In this document: piece by piece, positions 54,831-64,000 of the stretch
How positions within the stretch are numbered: the stretch's first letter is position 1
Layout: each line of letters starts with the position of its first letter
Assembly: GCA_037976565.1 (NCBI GenBank)
Contig: CP137683.1
Coordinates: 8,868,476-8,932,475 of the forward strand
Reading direction: 5' to 3'
Length of the DNA stretch: 64,000 nt
Origin: Mesocentrotus franciscanus
Lineage: Eukaryota > Echinodermata > Echinoidea > Camarodonta > Strongylocentrotidae
Made by a program: the position numbers and the translations under genes
The notes under the pieces: generated by a model
What the model saw: the letters and a program-made list of their open reading frames with translations, nothing else
The model's database searches: none
What the model was told of the DNA's origin: nothing

Positions 54831-55019
54831 ATCCACTAGACCTCAACACCCATAACAGGGAAAGACCACTCTCGCATCAAGTTGAAGTAAACAAAAACAT
54901 GAAAATGAAAGAAACAGATCAGTGGAAGTCTGAGGAAAGTCCGATAAAGGCGGATAAGAAAGTCAGGATTTGTTCAACTTATAAAGCACTCAAGGAATTC
55001 GGAATATCTTCCTACCTGT

Positions 55020-55115
55020 TACTAATTTACTTCACCTGGGTACAGAGTGGCACATGCAGATTAACGTCTTTCCACAGGAAGTTAGTGCCGTGGCAGGGAT
55101 TCGAAGCAGCCGCTT
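55020..55115 (-). mobile_element. Second degenerate SINE fragment, minus strand
   Basis: GCAGATTAACGTCTTTCCAC and GGCAGGGATTCGAAGC are complements of the SINE body and B-box region (CTTCGAATCCC). Head and tail are lost. Confidence 0.55.
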
Positions 55116-55172
55116 TAATTTATTTTTACGTTAAGGGCAAGTACAGTATAAAGTCTTAGATATCTGATAAGG

Positions 55173-55995
55173 CATGGGTGGCCAACCTGCGGCCCGCGTG
55201 CTCTTTTCGTGCGGCCCGCGGAGCATTGACAAAAGTTATTATAAAATTAACTCTTAAATGAAATGCGGCCCGCATAGCAGCGATGACATAGGGTAAAACA
55301 TTTATACACAGCTATCTCTATTTCCATAATTTGTTTTCATCATTCACAACATATTGACTCGTTACGTGGTTGATACAAAACTCCTCAAATTCCCTCTCAT
55401 TACATTACATCAGGTATAACGACACTCGCCGTGTTAATTTCAGTTTCTTATTTCCACACACAGTAACGTTTGTAAATATCAGTGGCGGATCTACAGGGGG
55501 TTAGGGGGTTTAACCCCCTCTTGGGCTGCCGAGTGAAAATGTGATGTGCATATTGTGAGAAGATATTCAACTCATATGGTAACTTTAATAACAAAACACA
55601 TGATAACTCTGGATATAACTGCGTATTGAACTGTTACTTGATTTAAAAAGACGTTATCATGCACTGCTTTTAATGGTCTCCATTGTGTTAGTAGATGCCA
55701 GGAAAACATCACTTACGGGGGGTCAAATAGCGACAACAAAAATCGCCTCGCCGCTACGCGGCTCGTGGACGATGCTCTGCATCGTCATTGGGTCACCCCG
55801 CCTTAGCAAAAAGCTAGATCCGCCCCTGAATATGTAAAATAAAAATGTTGTTAATCGAGAAATATGTTTGCAAACTTGCAGGTGTGTACACGTATTGCAT
55901 GAGTGTGTGTGGGGGGGGGGGGACTACCTACGGCCCGCCAAGTTATGCCAATCGTTAGCTGTGGCCCGCGAGCTTTAAAAGGTTGGCCACCCCTG
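55173..55995. mobile_element. Non-autonomous hAT element (outer of a nested pair)
   Basis: Ends CATGGGTGGCCAACCT and AGGTTGGCCACCCCTG, flanked by an exact 8-bp duplication TGATAAGG (55,165-55,172 and 55,996-56,003). Subterminal GCGGCCCGCG repeats occur on both sides. No transposase frame. It was later hit by the element at 55,480-55,828. Confidence 0.9.
55480..55828. mobile_element. Non-autonomous hAT-type element (inner)
   Basis: Left end CAGTGGCGGATCTACAGGGG, right end CTAGATCCGCCCCTG: inverted repeats of the common hAT form. The interior (GACGTTATCATGCACTGC, then CGCTACGCGGCTCGTGGACG) is the monomer amplified in tandem at 27,845-28,405. A clean target duplication is not obvious; only AATAT is shared by the flanks. 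Confidence 0.8.
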
Positions 55996-56159
55996 TGATA
56001 AGGCAATACAGAGAACAACAAAAAGAGGGGGTAAATACAGCTGGCGCGGGGGTGGGGCATTACACTGGACCCAACACACCCCTGGAACTGCTAATGAATA
56101 TGTCTTTGACGACATTTTCACTCGCTGGATAAGATTGACATACACAACTTTAAGTTTAT

Positions 56160-56400
56160 ACTAATCTAGTTAAAGGAAACCTCACCCAAGAAATAACTTT
56201 ACTTATTCTTAAAGATTTATTCTATTCTTGCCCATTAATCAACAAGATTCCCCATCAAAGTGTATGAAAGAGGCATAAAGTAAAAATAATATACAGTTTC
56301 TCAGCACGACATGGGCATCGCCATTTTATTGATAACGTGACGTACTGGGTGAAGTCGTAAATCAAGTAAATGTATTTAAATGTATGGATGCTTCCTTCCC
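56160..56400 (+). repeat. Diverged member of the AAAGGAAACCT repeat family
   Basis: TTAAAGGAAACCTCACCCAA, then ATGGGCATCGCCATTTT and ACGTGACGTACTGGGTGAAG, parallel to 59,559-59,790 and, inverted, 62,470-62,690. Non-coding. Confidence 0.6.
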
Positions 56401-57189
56401 AGGTGTGTGTGGTGATGAAGCATTTCATTCACCTGTTATTATCCTTTGTACTACAATTGCCAGAACGCAAAATGCATAAATAGGTTGATGCTCTCCTGGG
56501 GTTAAAGATAAAGACCAGTTCTGGTCATGCGATTGCTTGTGAAAGAAACGTTGTGGAATCGATCAGAAAAGGTTGATCATCTAGCATATAAGTATTGGTG
56601 TGTACTGCAAGGTTCTGGAATCATCAAAATGATAAGAAATTTGGCCCAGTCTTGGTAAATTAAGTTACAAGCACTGTACACAGAAAGATATATATGGGAC
56701 TACGCGGCCACGTGCGCGATATCTATTTGGTCCCAATAGATATAATAATTTACCAAATATATCAATTCGTAGGCGGTTTCCCGGCAAAATTTGTATCATC
56801 ACGTATTAGTCAAAACAATTCTTTCACATGATTGGTAATGAGAGCTTCCATTTCATTTTTTGAGAGAGGGGCGTTACCAAAACTGGTCTTTAGGGGAGAG
56901 CGGGGAGTGTTCGCCCTATTTTTGATCTCACTCTTCTAGAGCCGTCATTTCATAAGCAGAAAGACCATACTTTCTCATGTATCAAGGCAAAGGTAACGTC
57001 TAGCTAATATCCCATTCTCCATGAGTCAGGCACATAGTTTTCACAGAAACGAACCATAAATTCAATTGAAACAAAAGGGCGAAGCTGCCCCACCCTGGGG
57101 CTGGTTCGTCCGTTTGGCAGGGTAGGTACGCCCTGTTAGGAAAAAAACAATGATACATGAAACAAATAGTGTGTTTTAAAACATCAAAA

Positions 57190-57310
57190 CATTTATTTAA
57201 CAGGAACTAGAGCCAACGAAAAAAATTATGATATAGGGTAGGAACAAATAAGCTTAACCAAGGTGTACTGGGCGTAGAACTGGTGATAAAATTAGTCGGA
57301 TTCACTCGTC
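57190..57310 (-). pseudogene. Degenerate paralog of the 57,800-57,900 frame
   Basis: The minus strand has acceptor-like TTCTACGCCCAG and a frame corresponding to 57,895-57,800 but with stops. It is aligned by GTACTGGGCG (57,267) versus ATACTGGGCG (57,890). Confidence 0.35.
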
Positions 57311-57714
57311 CAGAATGTATAGTAAGCAAATATTAACCGACTACGAGGGTAATGGTACAAACTATCACCGAGGCGATGATATTTTGTATCCATTGCCCGA
57401 GTAAAGGAGGTTAATATTTGTTTTATATCCCACATCGGCAATAAGGTCTATTTAAAGTAAATTTTACATAATTAAAAGAACTAGGTTTTCGCTCGCGGAG
57501 TTCTGATTCTGCAGACAGTTTAGCTTCAGCAGATATCGGTGACACTGACACTGACATTTCGCGTAACCTACTTTGCTATGCTTATTCAATGGGCAAGTGG
57601 GGCAGCAGCAAAAGTACTATCAATCGTGACAAAAGTACTGTACAAAAGTACTATCACACCCCTAGCTCACGGCCAAGAAGTGATGGTAAATCTATCATTG
57701 ATCATGTGACCTCG

Positions 57715-57972
57715 TTAAGACCAATCAGATTGCAAGATTCTTAGTATGCGGGATATAATTTCAACTTCGTTTGCGGCAAACAAAGACCAAAATGTCTTTC
57801 CATTCAACAAAATATTTATCCAAGAGGAACTACAATCAACAAAATAATTTCTAACATAGTATGGAGAACAATAATAAGCTGTACCAGGCATACTGGGCGC
57901 AGAACAAGAACAAGTGATGTTAACATTAAACGGATTCACCTGACCAACGACTACACCTAACCATATCGACAA
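57715..57972 (-). CDS. Possible exon, Cys-containing, family unknown
   Basis: Minus-strand frame with VNPFNVNITCSCSA, an acceptor-like TCTGCGCCCAG, then SMPGTAYYCSPYYV and NYFVDCSSSWINILLNGKTF. It is in the same frame as the next upstream ORF, separated by a single TAG at 57,973. A decayed paralog at 57,190-57,310 shows it belongs to a repeated sequence. Neither family nor coding status could be established. Confidence 0.25.
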   Translation of the reverse strand: MSIWLGVVVGQVNPFNVNITCSCSAPSMPGTAYYCSPYYVRNYFVDCSSSWINILLNGKTFWSLFAANEVEIISRILRILQSDWS

Positions 57973-58131
57973 CTATTTTCTTGACCCACTTTTCAAAATG
58001 GCAGTGTAGGCCATAGCAACTGAGATGATAAAAATCCCATCAGATTTTTCTGTCTGTAAAATTGTATTATTCATTAACACAATTAATAAAAATACCGCTA
58101 CAAACAATTTGAATGAAATGCGCTTAAACAT
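57973..58131 (-). CDS. Possible small secreted or membrane peptide, 52 aa
   Basis: ATG at 58,131. N-terminal Lys/Arg (MFKRISFK) then a hydrophobic LFVAVFLLIVLM segment, as in a signal peptide, followed by NNTILQTEKSDG. It ends at TAG 57,973. The upstream block (GTCACATCGTGTGACCACGC near 58,200) recurs at 58,680 and 60,160 without this ORF. Low support. Confidence 0.25.
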   Translation of the reverse strand: MFKRISFKLFVAVFLLIVLMNNTILQTEKSDGIFIISVAMAYTAILKSGSRK

Positions 58132-58325
58132 TGCTACTACTGAAGTTGAATAACATAAAGAGTTACTATAATAAATCCATATAGGCCTATATTGAAAGAG
58201 GTCACATCGTGTGACCACGCCTATATAAAATGATATATTACATCACATAACTTTCTTGGCATTTTTTCAATGATTTCTCACACAAAAAATTTGTGAAATC
58301 ACATCGCGTGATTGGTAATATTGGA

Positions 58326-59033
58326 ATAACAAAACCTTTACTTTTTAATGAGGACAAATCATAGCTGAGAAGATAGAGATTATATTTGGTGAAAAATACA
58401 TTACAGGGAAACAATTGTAACTTATTCATTAAAAAATACTAAAATATAGCAGTTGACAAATCTATTTTATTTATGAGAAACTTTCACACCAGAAGAGAAC
58501 CAACTTATTTATGCAATACGCGTTCTAGCTATTGCAGTACAAAGCAAAATAGCAGGTGAATTAAATGCTTCAGCACCACACACACCTGGGAAGGAATAAC
58601 CATGAATTTGAATACATTTACTTGATAAACGACTTCATATTGTATGTCACGTCAAATCCATATAGGCCTATATTGAAGGGGTAACATCGTGTGACCACGC
58701 CTATATAGAATGATATATTACATAACATAACTTTCGTGGCATTTCTTTCAATGATTTCTCACACACAAAAATTGTGAAATCACATTGCGTGATTGGTAGT
58801 GTTGGGAAGGAGAATGCTTTTTTTGTGATTCCTGGAAGAGAGAAAAAACACAGGAAATTCATGCTTAACGACTTTTAGTACCAATTGCAATTTTTAACAT
58901 GAAAACAAATTGTTTCCTTCTTCTTCGTGGGAAACAAGTTTCAGTTTTAGCTTCAGTTTTTGTTTCCATATTTCACATGATACAAATAACACAATAAAAA
59001 CAATTCTTTGTAAATTATAATTACACAAAAGGA
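58326..59033 (+). repeat. Left copy of a recent 0.7-kb duplication
   Basis: From ATAACAAAACCTTTACTTTT to about TAAATTATAATTA the sequence is nearly identical to 59,807-60,662 except for a 159-bp insertion in the right copy. It contains GCAATACGCGTTCTAGCTAT and GGCACATTT-like text. No gene. Confidence 0.85.
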
Positions 59034-59558
59034 AATTAGATACATGTTACAAATTAAGTTATTGATCGAGTTATTTAATAGCTTTCACAAAAAGACGAAT
59101 ATATCTATTTGATAGTGAAATATGATGATTTGATAGTGAAATATAATAAAAAGCAAAGCTTGTAAAGAATAGGCTCGGTACAAAATATGCTGAAGAAGAT
59201 CGTCGATAATTTGACATGGCGCGGTGAGAAAGATTTTTAAAAAGAAGTTAATACAATATATATATATATCGTAGTGCAAATGCAACTAACGGATGTGGAT
59301 CAAATAAGTTGTGGACACTAAAATAAGAAATACGAAATACGATAAACTGCTGTGGCCATAGCTTCTTAACAGGCTTGTTATATCTGGTTATTATCTGGAT
59401 TATTTCATATTAAATTTTGTATATCTATCTTCAAGTTGGTTGAATAGATGTTTAGGCAAAACAAATAAAGTATAAGCAACTTGTGATTTCAGGAACCGGA
59501 TACAATAAAAGAACACTTCAGCTAATTTTGAATTATTATTTTTTCTTCAAATCTTTAA

Positions 59559-59945
59559 AGGAAACCTTAACCCCAAAGAATAAGTGTCGATATTCTTAAA
59601 CATGAGATGTATTCCTGCCTATTGATGCACAATATTCCTTACGAAAATGTACAAAAGATATATAAATGAAGATATTCTTGGCATGATGTGAAGCCTTTTA
59701 GCATGGCATGGGCGCAGCCATTTTCTTGAAAATGTGACGTATACAAGGGGGAGTTGTACATGTATCATGCACCAAGCTTTAGTTGGAAAGATTTTTTAAA
59801 TCAATAACAAAACCTTTACTTTTTAATGAGGACAAATCATAGCTGAGAAGATAGAGATTATATTTGGTGAAAAATACATTACAGGGAAACAATTGTAACT
59901 TATTCATTAAAAAATACTAAAATATAGCAGTTGACAAATCTATTT
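59559..59945 (+). repeat. Left arm of a 400-bp inverted repeat
   Basis: TTTAAAGGAAACCTTAACCC through AGCAGTTGACAAATCTATT. The complement lies at 62,290-62,690, about 80% identical by eye. GGCATGGGCGCAGCCATTTT and TTGGCATGATG are shared landmarks. Confidence 0.75.
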
Positions 59946-60662
59946 TATTTATGAGAAACCTTCACACCAGAAGAGAACCAACTTATTTATGCAATACGCG
60001 TTCTAGCTATTGCAGTACAAAGCATAATAGCAGGTGAATTAAATGCTTCAGCACCACACACACCTGGGAAGGAATAATCCATGAATTTGAATACATTTAC
60101 TTGATAAACGACTTCATATTGTATGTCACGTCAAATCCATATAGGCCTATATTGAAGGGGTCACATCGTGTGACCACGCCTATATAGAATGATATATTAC
60201 ATAACATAACTTTCGTGGCATTTCTTTCAATGATTTCTCACACACAAAAATTGTGAAATCACATTGCGTGATTGGTAATGTTGGGAAGGAGAATGCTTTT
60301 TTTGTGATTCCTGGGCCCCGTATTACAAAGAGTTGATATCAATCGCAACTTATTTGCGATTGATATCAATCGCAACTATGTACATAAGAGATAGGAGACT
60401 GCAAACTTGCGATTGATTGGAGGACTTACGATTGATTTGGATCAATCGTAACTCTTTGTAAGACGGGGCCCAGGAATAGAGAAAAAACACACAAGAAATT
60501 CATGCTAAACGACTTTTAGTATTGCAATTTGTTAACATGAAAAACAAATTGTTTCCTTCTTCTTAGTGGGAAACAAGTTTCACTTTTAGCTTCAGTTTTT
60601 GTTTCCATATTTCACATGATATAAATATTACAATATAAAACAAATCTTTGTAAATTATAATT
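59807..60662 (+). repeat. Right copy of the recent duplication
   Basis: Differs from 58,326-59,033 by scattered single bases and by the short element at 60,313-60,471, which inserted at TTCCTGG in this copy only. Confidence 0.85.
60313..60471. mobile_element. 159-bp inverted-repeat element, empty site known
   Basis: GGGCCCCGTATTACAAAGAG and CTCTTTGTAAGACGGGGCCC are the ends. GATATCAATCGCAACTTA and TTGCGATTGAT form internal foldbacks. The sister copy reads straight through GATTCCTGGAAGAG at 58,829, which proves insertion. It resembles 42,120-42,459 in style (GGGC ends, ATTGCAAC/ATCGCAAC words). Confidence 0.85.
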
Positions 60663-61073
60663 AGGAACCGGATACAATAAAAGAACACACAAACACTTCA
60701 GCTAATTTTGAATTCTTATTTTTTTCTTCTTTAAATCTTTAAGTGCAAAAGTACTAGAATGAATGTCCAATTATAAATCCTTGTGATTACCATACTCTGG
60801 AATGAAACAATTAAATTAAGAATAACAAACAAAATGCACAAGTGATACCTTGATAAGTCTCGAGCATCTTGTCACTAAACATTTTTAACTCTGAAAACAG
60901 TCTCTAATCTAAAATGAATATTATCAGTGTCTTATGATTTCTTTCAATTAGAAATGCGAGTGGCAACATTCCACATATACAAAAAATATGATATTTACCA
61001 TATTAATCACCTTCCTTAATCTGAAACAAAAACAAAAACACTACCTGAGTAGAATGGTTTTTTTTTATCCCAG

Positions 61074-61317
61074 CATTGAACACTGGAACGAAATAAATAT
61101 ATTACAGACAACACCGGAATGGTTCCTAAGAGCAGGTTTCGAGAAGCCTTTTGTTACTTCTTCAATTCATATGTTAGTGCAAATGTTCATTTACCTAACA
61201 GTAACATTAATTATTACAATGCTCATAGTAAACTCCTGTAGTGGTGCGACCAAATCGTTATTCAGAAAAAGAAAGGAAAAATTTATCTCCCATGAGGTGC
61301 TTTCCAATAGCATGTAG
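61074..61317 (+). CDS. Possible terminal exon of a single-pass membrane protein
   Basis: A strong acceptor TTTTTTTTTATCCCAG ends at 61,073. The open frame IEHWNEINILQTTPEWFL, GFEKPFVTSSI is followed by one hydrophobic span (MLVQMFIYLTVTLIITMLIV) and a basic cytoplasmic-type tail (FRKRKEKFISHEV), with a stop at 61,317. No family is recognised and no upstream exon was located. Confidence 0.25.
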
Positions 61318-61409
61318 TTTTGTCGTTAACTGCGAATGCTCAATCTGGAACGTGGAATGCGAAAGAGTTCGGCAGTTTTTCTGGTGCCGTCGTCAGTTGA
61401 AAGATAATT

Positions 61410-61600
61410 GGGACTTTTAGATTTGCACGACGAGAACGTGGACTGCTACGTGGACATCCTTTTAAGGCAATGTGACGTCCTTTTAAGGCACTGCCCGGCA
61501 CTGACAGTCTGCCCGGCAGTGCCTTAAAAGGACGTCACATTGCCTTAAAAGGATGTCCACGTAGCAGTCCACGTTCTCGTCGTGCAAATCTAAAAGTCCC
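61410..61600. repeat. Perfect palindrome, 91-bp arms, 9-bp spacer
   Basis: 61,410-61,500 is exactly complementary to 61,510-61,600 around CTGACAGTC. Each arm has two CCTTTTAAGGCA words. No mismatch was found when the arms were compared base by base. Confidence 0.95.
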
Positions 61601-62289
61601 TAATGATCTCATTACATCTGGTCTGGTCTGTTTTTCTTTGGTAATTTCGTACCTTTCTGAAAAAGGAAAACCAACATTAAGTCAACAGTCAAAAGAAATA
61701 AATATTATACGTCATAAGTTTTTATGAAGAATTAAATCAAGTTGGATAGACACAATCGTCACTAAACTTTACTGAAGTTGCCAGGTTAGGGCCTATATTT
61801 TCACTTTCAATTAAAGATCTAACCACACTGAATGAGGTAAGTTCGTCCCTCAATGCGGGGCAAGTCCGCCTCCGGGTGAATATGACCCGTCAAAAACGGG
61901 CAAACTAGCCCCATGGGGCTGTTATCGTCGTTAATCTTGTTCTAGGCAAAATGTACAACCAATGTTGACTTGTTTCCGCATTTTTCAGTAGACACATACC
62001 ATACCCGGTTAACAACAAAAACTATCATAACCACCTTCATCAATGTATACGGGTAAACACAAGAAATGTAATGACAATTTTTTTTACTTACGTGCCCTTG
62101 AAATGGAAATTTTAGCGTGATTTCGTTTATCAAAGAGCACATGTCCTCGTGCCGTTGTATGTTGTGCGGTATGGCTAGTTTGTCATTACATCATCAGTGA
62201 AAGTTTTATCCAATCACCGCAAGGCTGAGAATCACGGAGTGTGCGGACTTGCCCCCAGGATGGACTAGCCCCGCTCTCCCCTACCTTTA

Positions 62290-62690
62290 AAGTTTAATAG
62301 ATTTGTCAACTGCTATATTTTAGAATTTGTAAATGAATTAGTCACAATAATGTTCCCCAGTTATATATTTTTTCACCAAATAAAATAAAAATCTTCTCAG
62401 CTATGATTTGTCCTCATTGAAAGCAAAAGATTTGATATTGATTTAAAAAGTTTTTCCAACTAAAACTTGGTGCATTATACATGTACAACTTCACCTGGTA
62501 CGTCACATTTCCAAGGAAATGGCTGCGCCCATGTCATGCTAGAAGGCATCACAAGTCATCATGCCAAGAATATCTTCATTTATATAGGGCCTATGTCTTG
62601 TACATTTTTTGTAAGGAATATTGTACATCTCATTTTTCAGAATACCTACACTTATTCTTTGGAGTGATGTTTCCTTGAATGCATATGAAA
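62290..62690 (-). repeat. Right arm of the 400-bp inverted repeat
   Basis: Complement of 59,559-59,945, abutting the GGGGAGAGCGGGG end at 62,266-62,282. Small frames on the plus strand are antisense to the repeat and not genes. Confidence 0.75.
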
Positions 62691-62728
62691 GTGCTATTTT
62701 CTGTCACATTTAGAATATTATAAATATA

Positions 62729-62948
62729 CAGTTGAAACTAAATTATTCATACCCTTACCAAGTTTCGTAATTTTTTTAAGTATGTAAACAAATTATTTGT
62801 CCCGTTTTATGTTTCTTGAGAATGTAACATATTAAAGCTTACATCTGAAAGTATTCAACAAAGGCCTAATTCAACCAGTCCACCTTTCATTCTTGAGTTA
62901 CGAAAAAAAAACCCATCAAATTTACAAAGAGTATGAATAATTCAGTTG
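62729..62948. mobile_element. Tc1/mariner-like short element
   Basis: Left end (TA)CAGTTGAAACTAAATTATTC; right end pairs through AAATTATTCATACCC with GAGTATGAATAATTCAGTTG. CAGTTGA ends and a TA target are typical of Tc1/mariner. Interior 170 bp, non-coding. Confidence 0.7.
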
Positions 62949-64000
62949 TTAACTGTAATTGTTGAAATTCCACAAGCGATTGCCTCACTTCACTTTTATT
63001 GAACACATTATATTAGTCCAATATATTACCTCTGACATAAGTGAATGTCATTGTAAATGTAACTGGCCTATTTCTTACAGAGATCTATTTGTCTGTTTGG
63101 AATAAAAGGCCATCAACTCTGTGTTGAAGCATATGAATTAATTCCCTTCTGGCTCCAAACAGACGTTTTGATCAACAATTTTGTATCGAGTGAGCGAGGG
63201 AACGAATGTCTTTTTATTATGCTCGATTTATGATTCTTCAGAAATTAAGTAGTTCAGGGGCAGATCAAGCTCACGATTTATGATCACATGAAAAATATAC
63301 ATATATCACCAGCGTGTCTGCGGGGGGTTGGAGGCAGAAGCCCCCCTCACGCGTGGACCCTCAAACAAAGGGGGAAGAAAGAAAGACAGAAGAAAAAAAC
63401 GAAAGAAAGGCGAACGCTCCTAAGAGACCAACTATTTATTTGAAAAATTGAGGCACACGATGTAACATAACATAACATAACAGGTAGTGTTGTTGAAAGA
63501 ATAGGGTCCAAACACCTTACCGTTAAAAACCATAATATTATAGAAACTCTATGATGTATGGTATGTTATGTCTTATAAAAATAATAACGCTGAATATGAA
63601 TATACTGTCTTAACTTTGCGTCTTTACTTAAAACAGGCTAAAAACAAAGCCAAATTCCAATGCTGCAAAGAAAGAGGAATGCAAAGTCTTCTTTTTTCGA
63701 AAAATTCTAAACACTATTCTTTGGAAATATCAAGAAATATTGTGTATGAAAGGAGAAGTTGTGTTTGTTTCGGGAGACGTGAGACTATATTAAGGTAGTA
63801 TAAGCGTAGATAAAATTCATAGCTAAAATTGTCAAAAATCCATATGAAATGGGGTCTTTCAGAGGTCCCCGGCCCCAAAAAAGGGTAAACCGTTTGATAT
63901 TTATTCCTCAGTTTGCTCCTTCTTTACATCTATACTGATATTAACAAGAGTCAATGAATGATAAATTAGCAAACCGAAACAAAAATCAAGGATCTATGGG
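62949..64000. other. Right edge of window, mostly unassigned
   Basis: An (AACAT)n run at 63,454-63,481 and a G/C-rich GGGGGTTGGAGGCAGAAGCC patch near 63,324 that looks like part of a minisatellite or transposon end. A 76-codon frame at 63,568-63,798 has no recognisable domain. No gene is supported. Confidence 0.4.

Larger units (their letters stand above)
56891..62282. mobile_element. Putative 5.4-kb element bounded by GGGGAGAGCGGGG ends
   Basis: TTTAGGGGAGAGCGGGGAGT at 56,889 and GCCCCGCTCTCCCCTACC at 62,266 form inverted ends. Subterminal TTCGTCCGTTTGGCAGGG on the left and AAGTTCGTCCCTC, GCAAACTAGCCCCATGGGG on the right are related words. The interior has weak candidate exons, a local duplication and a palindrome. 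No transposase was recognised. The ends could instead belong to two separate short elements, so this is a hypothesis. Confidence 0.35.

Overview
The window looks like a gene-poor piece of a marine invertebrate genome, most likely a deuterostome such as an echinoderm. This is inferred, not proven. Genes have introns with GT-AG junctions, AATAAA poly(A) signals and TATA/CCAAT promoters. The DNA is AT-rich and full of non-LTR retrotransposon remnants, tRNA-derived SINEs with (ATT)n tails, hAT-like and other short inverted-repeat transposons, and (GATT)n, (GAT)n and (CT)n microsatellites. There is no bacterial operon structure, CRISPR array or rRNA.

The main theme, from 1 to about 48,200, is a repeatedly duplicated unit built around a tiny two-exon gene. 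A TATA promoter with two phased CCAAT boxes and a GC box drives a non-coding exon 1. An intron of about 2-3 kb follows, then exon 2, which encodes a 72-residue Ser/Gly/Lys-rich protein. The protein resembles the SMP (seed maturation protein, LEA-type) domain from remembered family patterns. Two copies are intact (16,789-17,007 + and 32,443-32,661 -). Two are frameshifted (1,745 and 39,384), one is shortened in frame to 25 codons (23,336), and one unit keeps promoter and exon 1 but has lost the coding exon (43,100-46,130). The units near 29.6-35.1 kb and 36.6-41.3 kb form a large head-to-head inverted duplication. A second promoter-like block with the same CCAAT/GC-box grammar lies downstream of three units.

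The second theme is a rhodopsin-type (class A) GPCR gene on the minus strand, about 52,078 to 48,354. Three exons with matching splice phases cover TM1-2, TM3-5 plus a very long third intracellular loop, and TM6-7. The first, N-terminal exon is not securely found. A broken partial copy lies at 4,786-7,280, so the block holding the end of a small-gene unit plus the 3' half of the GPCR was duplicated about 43 kb away.

Mobile elements account for much of the rest. The best defined are a 3.5-kb hAT-like element stuffed with minisatellite (7,469-10,979, 8-bp target duplication), a Helitron/pearl-like element with about seven 158-bp core repeats (30,632-32,020), a foldback element with 8-bp target duplication (45,143-45,785), a hAT element nested in another hAT element (55,173-55,995), and several short inverted-repeat elements whose empty sites can be read from sister units. 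From 56 to 63 kb there is a different repeat-rich block. It has weak candidate exons for membrane or secreted proteins, a recent local duplication and a perfect 91-bp-arm palindrome. The last kilobase shows little beyond repeats.
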